NCBI GenBank assembly: GCA_963783695.1
Contig: CAWAOM010000004.1
Span: 62,001-126,000 of the forward strand
From: BM003 sp963783695
GTDB lineage: Bacteria; Pseudomonadota; Gammaproteobacteria; Steroidobacterales; BM003
Length of the DNA stretch: 64,000 nucleotides
Direction: 5' to 3'
Notes under the pieces: model-generated
Told to the model about the DNA's origin: nothing
The model's input: the letters and a program-made list of their open reading frames with translations, nothing else
Database searches by the model: none
In this document: piece after piece, positions 53,625-63,195 of the stretch
How positions within the stretch are numbered: the stretch's first letter is position 1
Layout: each line of letters opens with the position of its first letter
Position numbers and translations under genes: made by a program

Positions 53625-54140
53625 TCACAGGTCGGCGCTATTTCCGCCACGGGTGAAAAATAACGAGCGGAATTCCCTGGCGCCGATCCTGGCGGCGACC
53701 TCCGTAGTCGCGCAGTAAACGAAAAGCCCGAAAACGAGCCACATATGCACGGCAAGAAACTGGGTCCAAACGAGTTCGTGGTAGACACGGGCGTTGGCAG
53801 TTGCGATGTTGCCGGTGTCGATCCACGCCGGTATCAGTTCCTCGAGATACTGAACAATCGCCACCAGAAAGCTGTACACGAATGTACGCCAGAGTGTGGG
53901 GTAGATGAGGGGTTTGTCGGCAAATGATTTCATCGTCGGCAGCGTATCCGCAATCAGGATTACTTTGGCCACTACCAGGGCCAGAATCGTCGCGGTTGCC
54001 GAGTGCGACAGTGGAATCGAATGCGCGCTCAGAATCAGACTCTTCGTCATCGATACAAGATGGAAGAGAATCAGGAAGAAAATTGTCGCCGGCAGGATTT
54101 CCCGGATTTCATGGGCAATGAATCTGAAGAATTTTGACAT
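53625..54140 (-). CDS. Four-helix membrane protein of unknown function
   Basis: A 171-residue integral membrane protein starting MSKFFRFIAHEIREILPATIFF (54140). Four hydrophobic segments lie at about residues 15-35, 48-65, 85-105 and 125-150. Polar conserved-looking motifs include SFADKPLIYPTLWRTFVY and YHELVWTQFLAVHMW. No family recognised. It lies downstream of the protoporphyrinogen oxidase gene on the same strand, with 88 bases between them, and could be in its transcript. Confidence 0.75.
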   Translation of the reverse strand: MSKFFRFIAHEIREILPATIFFLILFHLVSMTKSLILSAHSIPLSHSATATILALVVAKVILIADTLPTMKSFADKPLIYPTLWRTFVYSFLVAIVQYLEELIPAWIDTGNIATANARVYHELVWTQFLAVHMWLVFGLFVYCATTEVAARIGAREFRSLFFTRGGNSADL

Positions 54141-54228
54141 TGCGGCTGTCCTTGCAGTTGCGGATGCAGGATATTCGCTTTTGACGGATATCGCTCGGGG
54201 TTTGCCGGGCTGCGCGATTCGCCGGTTT

Positions 54229-55566
54229 TCAGGCAGCGCCGCTTGCTGCGATCTTGTCCGCCAGTTCGCGACCGTTACGGACGCAGTCATTCATCGCTAT
54301 ACCGCGGTACGCGTTGCAATTCAGATGCAGCCCTGGCGATCGGGCCAGGCGATCGAAAATCTTGTCGACGTGGGCGATATGACCGACCGGGTAACTCGGG
54401 ATGCCGCGTTCCCAGCGTTTCAGATAAACCGCGTCCGGGTCGGTGCTGATGCCCATCGTATTGGAGATGCCCTGACGGGCCTTCGCGATCAGCGCGGCGT
54501 CGTCCAGATTGAGCATTTCCGGATTGCGTTGCCCGCCGAGCATGACCCGCAGAGTTTTGCCACCTTCGCCGGCCCGGTCCGGAAAAATGCTGCTGTCCCA
54601 CAACACGCCAAGCACCGGCTGGCGCGCAGCGGTCGTTGTCAGCAGGCCGAAGCCGTCCAGAGGGTGGTCCAGTTTGTTGAAGCCGAGCCCGACCACCGCG
54701 GTCGGTGAATAACCTATCGCGGCCAGTCCGCCAGCCAGCTCTTCATCGACCCGTGCCAGCATTTTGGCTGCAGCATACGGTTGGGCGCAGACCACGACCT
54801 GGTCAACAGTGGTGGCGCCCGATAACGAATGTACGCGGTAGCCGCTGCCCTGGCGTTCAATCGCATCGACGCCTTCGCCGAGACGCCAGTCGGCGCTGAT
54901 AACGCCCTGCAGGTGATCGATGAACGTGCTGACCCCGCGTTTGAAGCTCATCAGGATGCCGCCCGGCCCGGCTTCCTTCTTGCGTTTGGCCATCATGCCG
55001 CGGAACAGGCCGCCGTATTCCTTCTCGAGGCTTACGACGAGTGGAAATGCAGCATTGACCGAAATGTTGGCGGGCGTCGATGCATAGATTCCGGCAACCA
55101 TCGCGTCGAGGAATACATCGGTAAATCCCTTGCCGACCCGGCGGTAACCGAACTGCTGCAGCGTTTCCTCGCTCTCTTCGCGTCGCCGTGGGACAAAATA
55201 CTCGCCGGCAACCCGGAGTTTCTGTCCCAGCGTAATCAATTTGGACTTCAGGAACAGGGGCGGGGACTCCGGTAAACGATGCAGAGAGTCGGTGTAGATA
55301 AAGCGCTTGCGCGCGAGGTCGGAACTCGGCAACAGTAATTCGCTGGCGCCGCTGTCCTCAACCAGTTGCAGGCTGGCCGGTTTGTTGGTCAGAAAACCGT
55401 TGCCCCCGGCCTCGAAAAGGAAGCCGTTAACGGCCACTGTCTGCATCGTGCCGCCCGCACGCTCGCCCGGGTCGTAAATCACGAGCTCCCAGTCGGGGCA
55501 CGCTCGTTGAATGTAGAACGCGGTGGTAAGGCCGCTGATGCCGGCGCCTGCGATTGCTATTTTCAT
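54229..55566 (-). CDS. hemY: Protoporphyrinogen oxidase (HemY type)
   Basis: A 445-residue FAD enzyme oxidising protoporphyrinogen (or coproporphyrinogen) in heme synthesis. The dinucleotide-binding motif AIAGAGISGLTTAFYIQ is at residues 4-20, followed by the PPO signature EAGGNGFLTNKP and, at the C-terminus, ERGIPSYPVGHIAHVDKI, GLHLNCNAYRGIAMNDCVRNG and ADKIA. Length agrees with HemY. Whether the substrate is proto- or coproporphyrinogen cannot be decided here; in gammaproteobacteria the protoporphyrin route is expected. No other heme genes are adjacent. Confidence 0.9.
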   Translation of the reverse strand: MKIAIAGAGISGLTTAFYIQRACPDWELVIYDPGERAGGTMQTVAVNGFLFEAGGNGFLTNKPASLQLVEDSGASELLLPSSDLARKRFIYTDSLHRLPESPPLFLKSKLITLGQKLRVAGEYFVPRRREESEETLQQFGYRRVGKGFTDVFLDAMVAGIYASTPANISVNAAFPLVVSLEKEYGGLFRGMMAKRKKEAGPGGILMSFKRGVSTFIDHLQGVISADWRLGEGVDAIERQGSGYRVHSLSGATTVDQVVVCAQPYAAAKMLARVDEELAGGLAAIGYSPTAVVGLGFNKLDHPLDGFGLLTTTAARQPVLGVLWDSSIFPDRAGEGGKTLRVMLGGQRNPEMLNLDDAALIAKARQGISNTMGISTDPDAVYLKRWERGIPSYPVGHIAHVDKIFDRLARSPGLHLNCNAYRGIAMNDCVRNGRELADKIAASGAA

Positions 55567-55638
55567 TGCCGCGATTCTACGTTGGTCGGACGGCAGTGCA
55601 ATACGGGTATGTCACGGGATAAGCGACTGTCTGCGATC

Positions 55639-57108
55639 TCACTGGCCAAGACCGGTGAAGCTCAATACTCGCTCGTCCATGTAATCCCAGAAAGGGTTCC
55701 AGCGTTGCCGCAGCATGTCGGAGCTGGTCAGCGCAATCGTGCCGCGTTCGCCGCGCAGCGCGAGATTGCCGAGCTGCACATGGTTGGCGTTCTCAAGGGT
55801 CTTGCCACCGTACAGGGGATCGTCGCGCGGAAAAGGAAGAGCAATGTGAGTCAGAGAGAAAATACCCAACGGCCATCGCATCTCGCTGGGTGAGCGGGTC
55901 ACATTACCGCTGCCGGCATCTTTATGGATTACCTCCAGCTGATCCTTCGCTGCGTCGGCATTCGTCAATACCGTGATATCGAACGGTAAATCGCGGTTGG
56001 CCAGCAATTCGGTCAGCCGTGGCCGCGGATCGTTTGCGAGCAGTTCCTCGACCACCACCTCGCGATTGATATCGAACAACACCAGTTCGTTGCCGTTTTC
56101 CGGCAGTCGGTCGAACAGGCCGAGGATCAGCTCCGGAGTCGAGACAGTGGCATCGACCGCCGATTGAAACGCGAGTACGGGGGGGAACCGGGCAAGCAGT
56201 GGTTGCAGCGCCGAGTCTGCGAAATTCTTGCGGATTTCCTGCGTCAGCCTGTAGGTCTGGTCTCCCGCATTGATGGCAAAAGAGCCATACTTGAACGGGT
56301 CGTACTCGGGCTGGGTGCCGACCCACGCCAGTTTGGCAACCCGCAGTAACCAGCCGAGGCGCGCCTGCCAGACCGCGAACGCAGCGGCCGGGCTGACCCC
56401 GATCGCGGGTGAGGCAAGTATCAGTCCCGCCACTTCCGGCAGCGCCGGGTCGAGCAGGCTCTTCTGCGCGTACTGCACGGAAAGCGCGCCGCCATTGGAG
56501 TAGCCGAACAGGTAGATGGGTTTGTCGCCGATCGCGCTCTTCATGTGCTTGACGGCGAGACGAACTGCCGCCGCCATATCCTCCCAGCGTGCGGTAACCA
56601 GGCCCGATGGCGCCGTGCCGTGCCCGGGAATTCTAAGCCCCAGAACATAAGCGCCGCGCGCGTGCAGGGAGTTGCCGAAATGACGCAGGCTATATGGCGA
56701 ATCGGACATTCCATGTAACAGCAGAACCCCCGCTACAGGTGATTGCTGAGTCAATTCGAACGTGCGATTCCAGTCCTGTGGCCAACGATCCGGGTTCGCC
56801 TTGCTGCCCGGGTTGAAGCGCAAGATGGTGCTGCGGTCCGCTGCCGTCAGGCGATCAACCACCTCGGTTTTTACTTGCTGAAAAACCGCCTCTTCTGTTT
56901 CCAGGTAGTCGGCCAGTGTGGTTGCATCCGAGTCGGCCGTATATTCCTCGGTCAGCCTTGCCTTATGCCAAACCTGCAGATCCGGCCGTGCGTTGACGTA
57001 GGCGACATAGGCAGCCACGAGAGCGACCACCGCGCCGACGCTCATGTAGGCGGCGGCGATCAGCAGGGTCTTGACGGTCTTGAGGGTATTTCTGGCTAAC
57101 TTTTTCAT
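55639..57108 (-). CDS. Membrane-anchored alpha/beta hydrolase (lysophospholipase-like)
   Basis: A 489-residue protein. One N-terminal TM segment (about residues 10-35, LLIAAAYMSVGAVVALVAAYVA) is followed by a long helical insert and the hydrolase fold from about residue 125: VAGVLLLHGMSDSPYSLRHF, LRIPGHGTAPSG and the nucleophile elbow FGYSNGGA. Residues FDINREVV and PLYGGKTLENANHVQLGN are in the C-terminal half, where the acid and His of the triad should lie. It faces the periplasm. Substrate unknown. It starts at ATG 57108, selected for the TM segment. Confidence 0.85.
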   Translation of the reverse strand: MKKLARNTLKTVKTLLIAAAYMSVGAVVALVAAYVAYVNARPDLQVWHKARLTEEYTADSDATTLADYLETEEAVFQQVKTEVVDRLTAADRSTILRFNPGSKANPDRWPQDWNRTFELTQQSPVAGVLLLHGMSDSPYSLRHFGNSLHARGAYVLGLRIPGHGTAPSGLVTARWEDMAAAVRLAVKHMKSAIGDKPIYLFGYSNGGALSVQYAQKSLLDPALPEVAGLILASPAIGVSPAAAFAVWQARLGWLLRVAKLAWVGTQPEYDPFKYGSFAINAGDQTYRLTQEIRKNFADSALQPLLARFPPVLAFQSAVDATVSTPELILGLFDRLPENGNELVLFDINREVVVEELLANDPRPRLTELLANRDLPFDITVLTNADAAKDQLEVIHKDAGSGNVTRSPSEMRWPLGIFSLTHIALPFPRDDPLYGGKTLENANHVQLGNLALRGERGTIALTSSDMLRQRWNPFWDYMDERVLSFTGLGQ

Positions 57109-57577
57109 CCGGGTCGTCTCCGCGTTCCGAAGCCCGGGATCGGGCAGCCGAAACGTCATGCTCACTCGCGGGGCGGCGCTGACGCAAACCTCTCAAACTA
57201 GGCAGTTACGGGTATTTGTCAAGCGAAAACGGGCATTATCTGAGTAATTGCGACCGGATCGGCCTATCAATTCGTGGCGCCGTGGTTTACCATGCGGCCG
57301 GATTTTCTTGCAGGGCGTTGGTGCTGGCGCTCGGGTCGGGAAAGGCAATTGCCAAAACTGGCGCACGAGGCGCGGGGACCGCACAACACCCGGATACACA
57401 TAATGCAGTTTCCTTTCCGCTACGATGACAGGTCTTTTTGTCACGCTCCGCGCGAGCCGTTTCCGAACCGTTTTACGCGACCGCGCACCGCATGCACGAG
57501 CATGATCGACGCACGCCGAGTCCAGGCAGCTTCGCCCGATCAGCCTGCACCGCCCAAACGCGCACCAGGGATACAGA
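57109..57577. other. Intergenic region between divergent hydrolase and small-protein genes
   Basis: About 469 bases with the promoters of two divergent genes. No gene is supported. I see no clear hairpin or repeat. Confidence 0.45.
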
Positions 57578-57856
57578 ATGACAAAACCAGCAGAGCAGTC
57601 CAAAGACAAGCCCGCCAATGACGATTCTTTCCGCATAGAGTCTATTTCCAAATCCGATCCGCCCGATGGTGCCGAGAAAGACAACTGGTACCGATACGTC
57701 ATCATTCAGGGCGGCAATACGATAGTGGGCCATCGTCCGGGTAGTCTTCGCAGCGTCACCCAGGCTGTGGACGAGGTCGTGGGACGCCTCAACGAACGCC
57801 GGTTCGGCAAACGCGGCCGCGTTCACCTCACGTCCAGTCCGAAAAAACGCGGCTGA
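57578..57856 (+). CDS. Small conserved-looking hypothetical protein
   Basis: A 92-residue soluble protein starting at ATG 57578 with an AGGGATA site upstream. The polar, disordered N-terminus (about 30 residues, Lys/Asp/Ser) is followed by a compact region: DNWYRYVIIQGGNTIVGHRPGS and VTQAVDEVVGRLNER, then a basic tail. The pattern of a short beta-hairpin followed by a helix resembles small nucleic-acid or ribosome-associated proteins, but no family is recognised. It converges on the cyclase-homology gene. Confidence 0.6.
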   Translation: MTKPAEQSKDKPANDDSFRIESISKSDPPDGAEKDNWYRYVIIQGGNTIVGHRPGSLRSVTQAVDEVVGRLNERRFGKRGRVHLTSSPKKRG

Positions 57857-57891
57857 CTGCCGCGCGTCGGGCCGCCATGGCCGCTTCCGCG

Positions 57892-59211
57892 CTAACCGCC
57901 CCCGTCCTTCTTGCTGGCCGGGTGCCCGGCGGCCGCCGAATTCTGATCGTCGTGGAGCAGGTGTTCCACCGATTCTATCGGCAATGCGACTTTGCTAAGT
58001 TCGCGGTCTTCCACGCCGAGGTAAATCGGTTCGGCCGCGCGCCGGTAAATGTTCACCTTGGCATTAAATACGCTGCGTGACAGGCCGTGTTTATCACTGA
58101 TAGTCAGCTTGCGGATTGTAAAAGTGCCGTCGTCACGCGGTTTGCCGGTGAGATAGCATTTGATCGACTCGATGGCCTCGCCGGATAATTCCAGACCATT
58201 CAGACTCGATAATCGAGCCTGAGCGAGGTCAACGAAGTGAACCGAATCGACGTCACTCGCCCGGTTGCTGTTGTCCGGTCGGCGTCGGCGCATCGACGTA
58301 AAGTCGCCGACGAAGATTTGCCCGGGTAACGCCCCTTCGATCATCCGTGCCAGCTCGACTGTGACCTCGCCCACGATATCGTGGGTCATGCTCGGGTTGA
58401 GCCCTTCGGCGCGCGGAAACTCATAGCAGCTTCCAACGTGGAACGAGACGCGCAATTGCGGCACGGTGCCCCGCTTTGCGCGACTGTGAGCGACCGCGTT
58501 GTCGGCAAGAACGAGATGCATGTAGTGGTAGAGGTTGGTGTCCGCAGCGACGCCGAGATTGCGATTCCAGACATAGAAACCGTCACCGGTACTGGAGCGG
58601 GCGAAATCGGCCGCGATCTGTTGCCCCAACATTTTGCTGTGGGCGGAATTGAGCGAGTACGAAAGGCTGTTTAGCTGGGTCATCTGCTCGAATGGGCTCA
58701 GCAGGCTGAAGCCGACGATATCGAACAGCGCGACGGCGCGACTGCGGACAAAGCTCACGGCATAGCGCTGGATCATACGCTCGATCAGCTCGACCTCCGC
58801 GGCCGAGGTTCCCAACGGCTGACGCAGACGGGCATAGAAAGGGTCCGTATCGAGCAATTGCGCGGCGCGTTGTATCTGGCTGGTGCTGTACTGGCGCGGA
58901 CCCGACATCAGGCGCACGACGAAATCATGATCGTCGCTCTGATCCGGTGCCATGCCGTGGGTCGAAACCGTGTAGGCGGCAACCGCGTAGTGCGGCACGA
59001 CCAGCAGCAATACCCCCTGTTCATGGGCCGCCCAGGCCAAAATCAGGTTCCGCCCAAGGCCCCACTTGATATAGAGCTGGCGTTCGAGCTCTACCAGGTT
59101 GCTGCGCCCGCGGAAGTCGAGTTCTTCTCCGCCGCGAAGAATTTCATAGACGGACGAAGGGTTGGGTAGCCCCAGCCCCTCGGCGATGTTGTTATCACCC
59201 CAATCTGTCAC
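57892..59211 (-). CDS. Protein with class III nucleotidyl cyclase homology domain
   Basis: A 439-residue soluble protein beginning at GTG 59211. Residues about 155-330 resemble a class III adenylyl/guanylyl cyclase domain: metal-binding Asp164 in ALFDIVGFS and Asp210 in SSTGDGFYVW, and the later VGEVTVELARMIEGALPGQIFVG, which lines up with the G-x-VN-x-AAR-L...GQI region. The transition-state Arg289 is kept, but the usual Asn is Val285. An N-terminal helical and mixed region of about 150 residues and a C-terminal beta-rich region of 100 residues flank it. It may be a diverged cyclase or a nucleotide-binding sensor. Placement is by eye. Confidence 0.6.
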   Translation of the reverse strand: MTDWGDNNIAEGLGLPNPSSVYEILRGGEELDFRGRSNLVELERQLYIKWGLGRNLILAWAAHEQGVLLLVVPHYAVAAYTVSTHGMAPDQSDDHDFVVRLMSGPRQYSTSQIQRAAQLLDTDPFYARLRQPLGTSAAEVELIERMIQRYAVSFVRSRAVALFDIVGFSLLSPFEQMTQLNSLSYSLNSAHSKMLGQQIAADFARSSTGDGFYVWNRNLGVAADTNLYHYMHLVLADNAVAHSRAKRGTVPQLRVSFHVGSCYEFPRAEGLNPSMTHDIVGEVTVELARMIEGALPGQIFVGDFTSMRRRRPDNSNRASDVDSVHFVDLAQARLSSLNGLELSGEAIESIKCYLTGKPRDDGTFTIRKLTISDKHGLSRSVFNAKVNIYRRAAEPIYLGVEDRELSKVALPIESVEHLLHDDQNSAAAGHPASKKDGGG

Positions 59212-59378
59212 AGCGTGCAGTCCTGCCTCGTGCCCGGACCCGTTGGCGGTCCCATGGGTGAATGATATGGCATCGCGAGGACTTTGGTGTATCCGCGTGC
59301 CAATGGGTTGCGGATGCGGGACCGGCTGGCGAGCTATTTGCGCTGGTTTGTGGATGACCTGGCGGGCGCCGGCGCGGG

Positions 59379-60290
59379 TCAGGTGTTCAGTGCGATAGCG
59401 GCAGCCAGTGCCGATTCAACATCGGCATAAGTAAATGAAAAATCGAATTCGTCGGTCAGCCGGCGCGGTACGATACGATAACTGCCAAGCGCGAGTTCGG
59501 CCGCTTCTCCCAGCATCAGTTTCAGCGCCGTGGCGGGTACGCGCAGCAGAGCGGGACGCTTCACCGCGGCGCCAAGGGCGCGGGCAAATGTAGCGTAGGT
59601 CACCGGGTTGGGACCGACTCCGTTCACCGCGCCGCTCATTGCCTCGTCGCTGACTGCGCGCTCGAGAATCGCGCCCAGATCGTCGATATGTATCCATGGC
59701 AGCCACTGTTGGCCGTCCCCCACCGGGCCACCCAGAGCGGCGCGAAACAGTGGCAGCAACCTGTGCAGAAGGCCGCCGTCTCCGAGCGCGAGGCCGATTC
59801 TCACACTGACCCGGCGCACGTCATATTCCTCTACCGTGGCTGCGGCCTGTTCCCAGTCGCGACACAAAGACTGCATGAATCCGGCCTGTTGCGGCATGCG
59901 GTAGGATTCGTCATAAATATCGTCGCCGCTACCCGGGTAGTAGCCGATCGCCGACGCACTGACAAAACTCGTGAGCGTAGCGGGGCGAGCCGCAATCAGT
60001 TTCTTCGCGCTCTCGATACGGGAGTCGGCAATCGCTTTCTTGCGTGCTGCGGTCCAGCGTCCGGCGCCGACGTTCTCGCCCATCAGGTGGACGATACTAT
60101 CGACGCCATCGACCGCCGCGTCAGGCACCGCCTCGTTGCGGTAATCCCAGGAGAACGCTGCTACGCCGAGATGTTGTGAAGCGCGTTTGCCGTCGCGGCT
60201 CAGTGCCACGACTTCATGTCCGGCTCGCTTTAGTCGGGCGCAGAGATGGCTCCCGACCAGGCCGGTGGCACCGGTGATAAGTACTTTCAT
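59379..60290 (-). CDS. TIGR01777-family NAD(P)-dependent epimerase (YfcH/SulA-like)
   Basis: A 303-residue extended short-chain dehydrogenase-like protein. The nucleotide-binding motif VLITGATGLVGSHLCARLK is at the N-terminus, then VDSIVHLMGENVGAGRW and the C-terminal block WIHIDDLGAILERAV, NGVGPNPVTYATFARAL and RLTDEFDFSFTYADVESAL. These match TIGR01777 (YfcH). The biochemical role is unknown in most bacteria. It is downstream of the prolyl oligopeptidase gene on the same strand, 94 bases away. Confidence 0.93.
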   Translation of the reverse strand: MKVLITGATGLVGSHLCARLKRAGHEVVALSRDGKRASQHLGVAAFSWDYRNEAVPDAAVDGVDSIVHLMGENVGAGRWTAARKKAIADSRIESAKKLIAARPATLTSFVSASAIGYYPGSGDDIYDESYRMPQQAGFMQSLCRDWEQAAATVEEYDVRRVSVRIGLALGDGGLLHRLLPLFRAALGGPVGDGQQWLPWIHIDDLGAILERAVSDEAMSGAVNGVGPNPVTYATFARALGAAVKRPALLRVPATALKLMLGEAAELALGSYRIVPRRLTDEFDFSFTYADVESALAAAIALNT

Positions 60291-60384
60291 GTCAGGTCTC
60301 CCGCAAACGCACCGTCCGCTGTGGTCTTCGCCGGGCGGGTGCAGCGGGATTCAGCATCGCCGGTGCGGATATTCGGGACCCGCT

Positions 60385-62502
60385 TCAGTCGCCCGTGCCG
60401 CCCATCAGGCGGCGGGCAAAATATGCATATTCGAGCGCCGTCCGAAACGCCAGCTGCTCCTGGTTTGCCGTGCCGCCATGACCGCCCTCGATATTCTCGT
60501 AATACAGATAGGGGTGATTCCAGGCTGCCATCCGCGCAGCCATCTTGCGCGCGTGTCCCGGGTGGACCCGATCGTCCTTCGTCGACGTGTAGAAAAACAC
60601 TTCAGGATACTCTCGGTCCTTTTCCAGTTTCTGGTAGGGCGAGTAAGTCATGATGACCTCGCGGTCGGCCGGCAGGTCAGGGTCGCCGTACTCTCCGGTC
60701 CAGCTTGCGCCGGCGAGCAGCTTGTCGTAGCGCAACATGTCCAGCAACGGCACACCGCAGTCTATTGCCGCATACAGGTCCGGACGCTGGGTCAGCGCGA
60801 CACCCATCAGAAGACCGCCGTTGGAGCGGCCGATAGCGCCCAATTTGCGCGGACTGGTAACACCACTTGCAATAAGGTCCTCGGATACCGCGAAAAAGTC
60901 GTCGAACGAGCGCTGCCTGTTGTGTTTGAGCGCAGCCTCATGCCAGCCGGGGCCATATTCGCTGCCGCCCCGGATATTGGACAATACCAGTACGCCCCCG
61001 CGCGAAACCCACAGCCGACCTGCCAGCGCGCCATGCTGCGGCCGACTCGGATCTTCGTAATAGTAGGGCAGTATCGGAATCAGAAATCCGCCGTAGCCAT
61101 ATTGGACGGTTGGCGCATTGCCGCGCTCGAGCACGTCCTTTTTGGCCATCACGAAATACGGTATCCGGGTGCCGTCGCGACTGCTGACAAAACGCTGGCT
61201 GACCACGACGTCGCTGGCGTCATACATTTCCGGTAACGCGAACACACGCCGCGCCTGGTTGTCGGAGCCGACGTAGTAAAGCGTATCCGGTGTTGTGAGG
61301 CTTTCGAAGCTGACCAGCAGATCGTCGCCCTTGGGGTTGACCGAGATAAGCGACACGACGCCGTTTTTTGCCAGCGGGATGTCTTGTGACTGCCAGCCCT
61401 CGCGGCCTCGGATCAGGCGGCGAGCGGCCCCGACCACGTCATCGAGTATGCCGATGAACACCGCATCCGAACCGACGCCGACACTGCGCAATGCCTCGGA
61501 TTTGCCCGGCGCATAGACCAGTTCGGCGCTCATGCCCTCGAGTGCGATTGCGACCAGCGCGCCCTGCGGGTAAGTCTCGCCCTGGTAACTCCAGGACTCG
61601 TTGAGCCTGACGATCGCGCGACCGTCCACCACGCCCTCGAGCCCGGCGCGCTGTGGCAATGGCAGCTCCGTCAGTTTGCCGTCGTCGCCGATCAGGAAAT
61701 ATTCGTATTTGAAAAATGTCATTGCGCGGCGCAGGAAGGGATAGGTGTCGCGCTCGTCGCGCAGTACCAGCGGCTGGACCGACACATCGGTGGACTGCGC
61801 CGAGTAGACGGTTTTCGCTGCGCTCAGCGGCTTACCTCGTTCAACGATTTTTAACGTCTTCGCATAGCCCGACTCGGTGAGACTGTCTTCGCCCCAGTCA
61901 GTGGCGACCAGCAGACGGTCCTGATCGATCCAGTCGACCGAACTCTTCGCCTCGGGAATAACAAAGCCGTCTGTAACGAAACGACGTGTTTTCGTGGAGA
62001 ACTCGCGATAGACACTTGCGTCGGTGCCGCCGCGCGACAGCCCGACAATGCAGCGCTCATATGCCGGAGCCAGGCATTCCACGTTCTGGTAAACCCAGTT
62101 TTCCTTCTCGCTCCTGTCCAGCGCATCGACGTCGAGCAGGGTCTCCCATTCGGGTTTGCCGGCGGCGTAACTGGCAAGCGCCGATCGCCGCAGAATGCCG
62201 CGGACATGGGTCTTGTCCTGCCAGAAATTAAAGACCTGGTCGCCGCGGATGGATCCATAAGGAATTCTTGCCTCGGAGGTCAGGATCTCCAGTGCTTCAC
62301 GGCGCATATCCGCGAATTCAGGCTGCTTTTCAAGCACCGCAAGGCTGTGCGCATTTTGCTCCCGCGCCCAGTCCAGTGACGCCTGGCTATCGATATTCTC
62401 GAGGTCGATGAAAGGATCGCCGGTATCGGCCCGCGTGGCGCTGCCGATAACGGCCACGGCGAACAGCGAAAGGCGCAGGAACAGGAATATCGACTTGGTC
62501 AT
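60385..62502 (-). CDS. Prolyl oligopeptidase (S9A family), exported
   Basis: A 705-residue serine peptidase. A signal peptide (residues 1-25, ending ATRA) exports it to the periplasm. A seven-bladed beta-propeller (about residues 70-420) precedes the alpha/beta hydrolase domain, which has the nucleophile elbow GAIGRSNGGLLMGVAL, an upstream GGSEYGPGWHEAAL and a C-terminal KDDRVHPGHARKMAARM and IEGGHGG with the catalytic Asp and His. It cleaves short peptides after proline. Length matches S9A enzymes. It starts at ATG 62502. Confidence 0.93.
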   Translation of the reverse strand: MTKSIFLFLRLSLFAVAVIGSATRADTGDPFIDLENIDSQASLDWAREQNAHSLAVLEKQPEFADMRREALEILTSEARIPYGSIRGDQVFNFWQDKTHVRGILRRSALASYAAGKPEWETLLDVDALDRSEKENWVYQNVECLAPAYERCIVGLSRGGTDASVYREFSTKTRRFVTDGFVIPEAKSSVDWIDQDRLLVATDWGEDSLTESGYAKTLKIVERGKPLSAAKTVYSAQSTDVSVQPLVLRDERDTYPFLRRAMTFFKYEYFLIGDDGKLTELPLPQRAGLEGVVDGRAIVRLNESWSYQGETYPQGALVAIALEGMSAELVYAPGKSEALRSVGVGSDAVFIGILDDVVGAARRLIRGREGWQSQDIPLAKNGVVSLISVNPKGDDLLVSFESLTTPDTLYYVGSDNQARRVFALPEMYDASDVVVSQRFVSSRDGTRIPYFVMAKKDVLERGNAPTVQYGYGGFLIPILPYYYEDPSRPQHGALAGRLWVSRGGVLVLSNIRGGSEYGPGWHEAALKHNRQRSFDDFFAVSEDLIASGVTSPRKLGAIGRSNGGLLMGVALTQRPDLYAAIDCGVPLLDMLRYDKLLAGASWTGEYGDPDLPADREVIMTYSPYQKLEKDREYPEVFFYTSTKDDRVHPGHARKMAARMAAWNHPYLYYENIEGGHGGTANQEQLAFRTALEYAYFARRLMGGTGD

Positions 62503-62794
62503 GGCAGGAGCCTCTGCGAGATAGGATGCAGAGCGGCGAGAAGATTCCGCCGCAGCAAAAGATTCGCATTCTACCTTGCAGTGGCCGCCGACGCGCACGG
62601 TTGTGACGACCGATTGCACTCGCGCGGCGGCCGCGCAGGTGCGGCCTGCGGTCGACGCGATTGCCCGAGTCGTCTATCGTACCGGCCTCCGGTTGCACGT
62701 ACCCGGTCCGCTGTCCGCCCTATTCGGCAGGGTCGCGCACCGTCGCAGCGTGGCGTCCGGGCTTTTTTTCAGGCAACGAGCAGGGAATACAGGC

Positions 62795-63187
62795 ATGGCA
62801 AACGAAACACCTGAATTGGATCCGAGCATGGACCGCAATGGTCTGTACCGCGAGGAGATGTTTACCGACCGGCGTGTCGGCACGCTACAGCGGCTTACCC
62901 CGGTTGGCGCCGATGGCGAGCCAGATCCTGGCCGGGCGGTGTTGTTTCTCGGCCAGACTCAGGTGATGACGCCGGCCGGTGCGCTTCCGATCAATTTCGA
63001 AATCGAGGCGAAGACGCTTGATGAGGCGGTGGACAAATTCGGTGACGGTGCGCGCGCCGCGATCGAGGACACGATGCGTCGTATCGAGGAAATGCGGCGC
63101 GACGCCGCGTCTTCCATCATCGTTCCCGAGGCTGGTGGCAGTGCGCCGGGCGGCGGCATGCCCGGTGGCGGGATTCAGATGCGCTAG
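62795..63187 (+). CDS. Conserved-looking hypothetical protein with Gly/Met-rich tail
   Basis: A 130-residue soluble protein starting at ATG 62795 (GCAGGG upstream). The N-terminus has DRNGLYREEMFTDRRVGTLQ, then a beta-rich section (AVLFLGQTQVMTPAGALPINFE), a helical section (FGDGARAAIEDTMRRIEEMR) and a glycine-rich C-terminus (PGGGMPGGG). No family is recognised. The next gene converges on it, 8 bases away. Confidence 0.7.
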   Translation: MANETPELDPSMDRNGLYREEMFTDRRVGTLQRLTPVGADGEPDPGRAVLFLGQTQVMTPAGALPINFEIEAKTLDEAVDKFGDGARAAIEDTMRRIEEMRRDAASSIIVPEAGGSAPGGGMPGGGIQMR

Positions 63188-63195
63188 CGCTAACG

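Noticed and set aside
59314..59430. Short plus-strand frame (38 residues) with a gene-like start, running into the end of the TIGR01777 gene
   Set aside because: It overlaps the opposite gene by about 50 bases, has no ribosome-binding site and matches no family; probably a chance frame.
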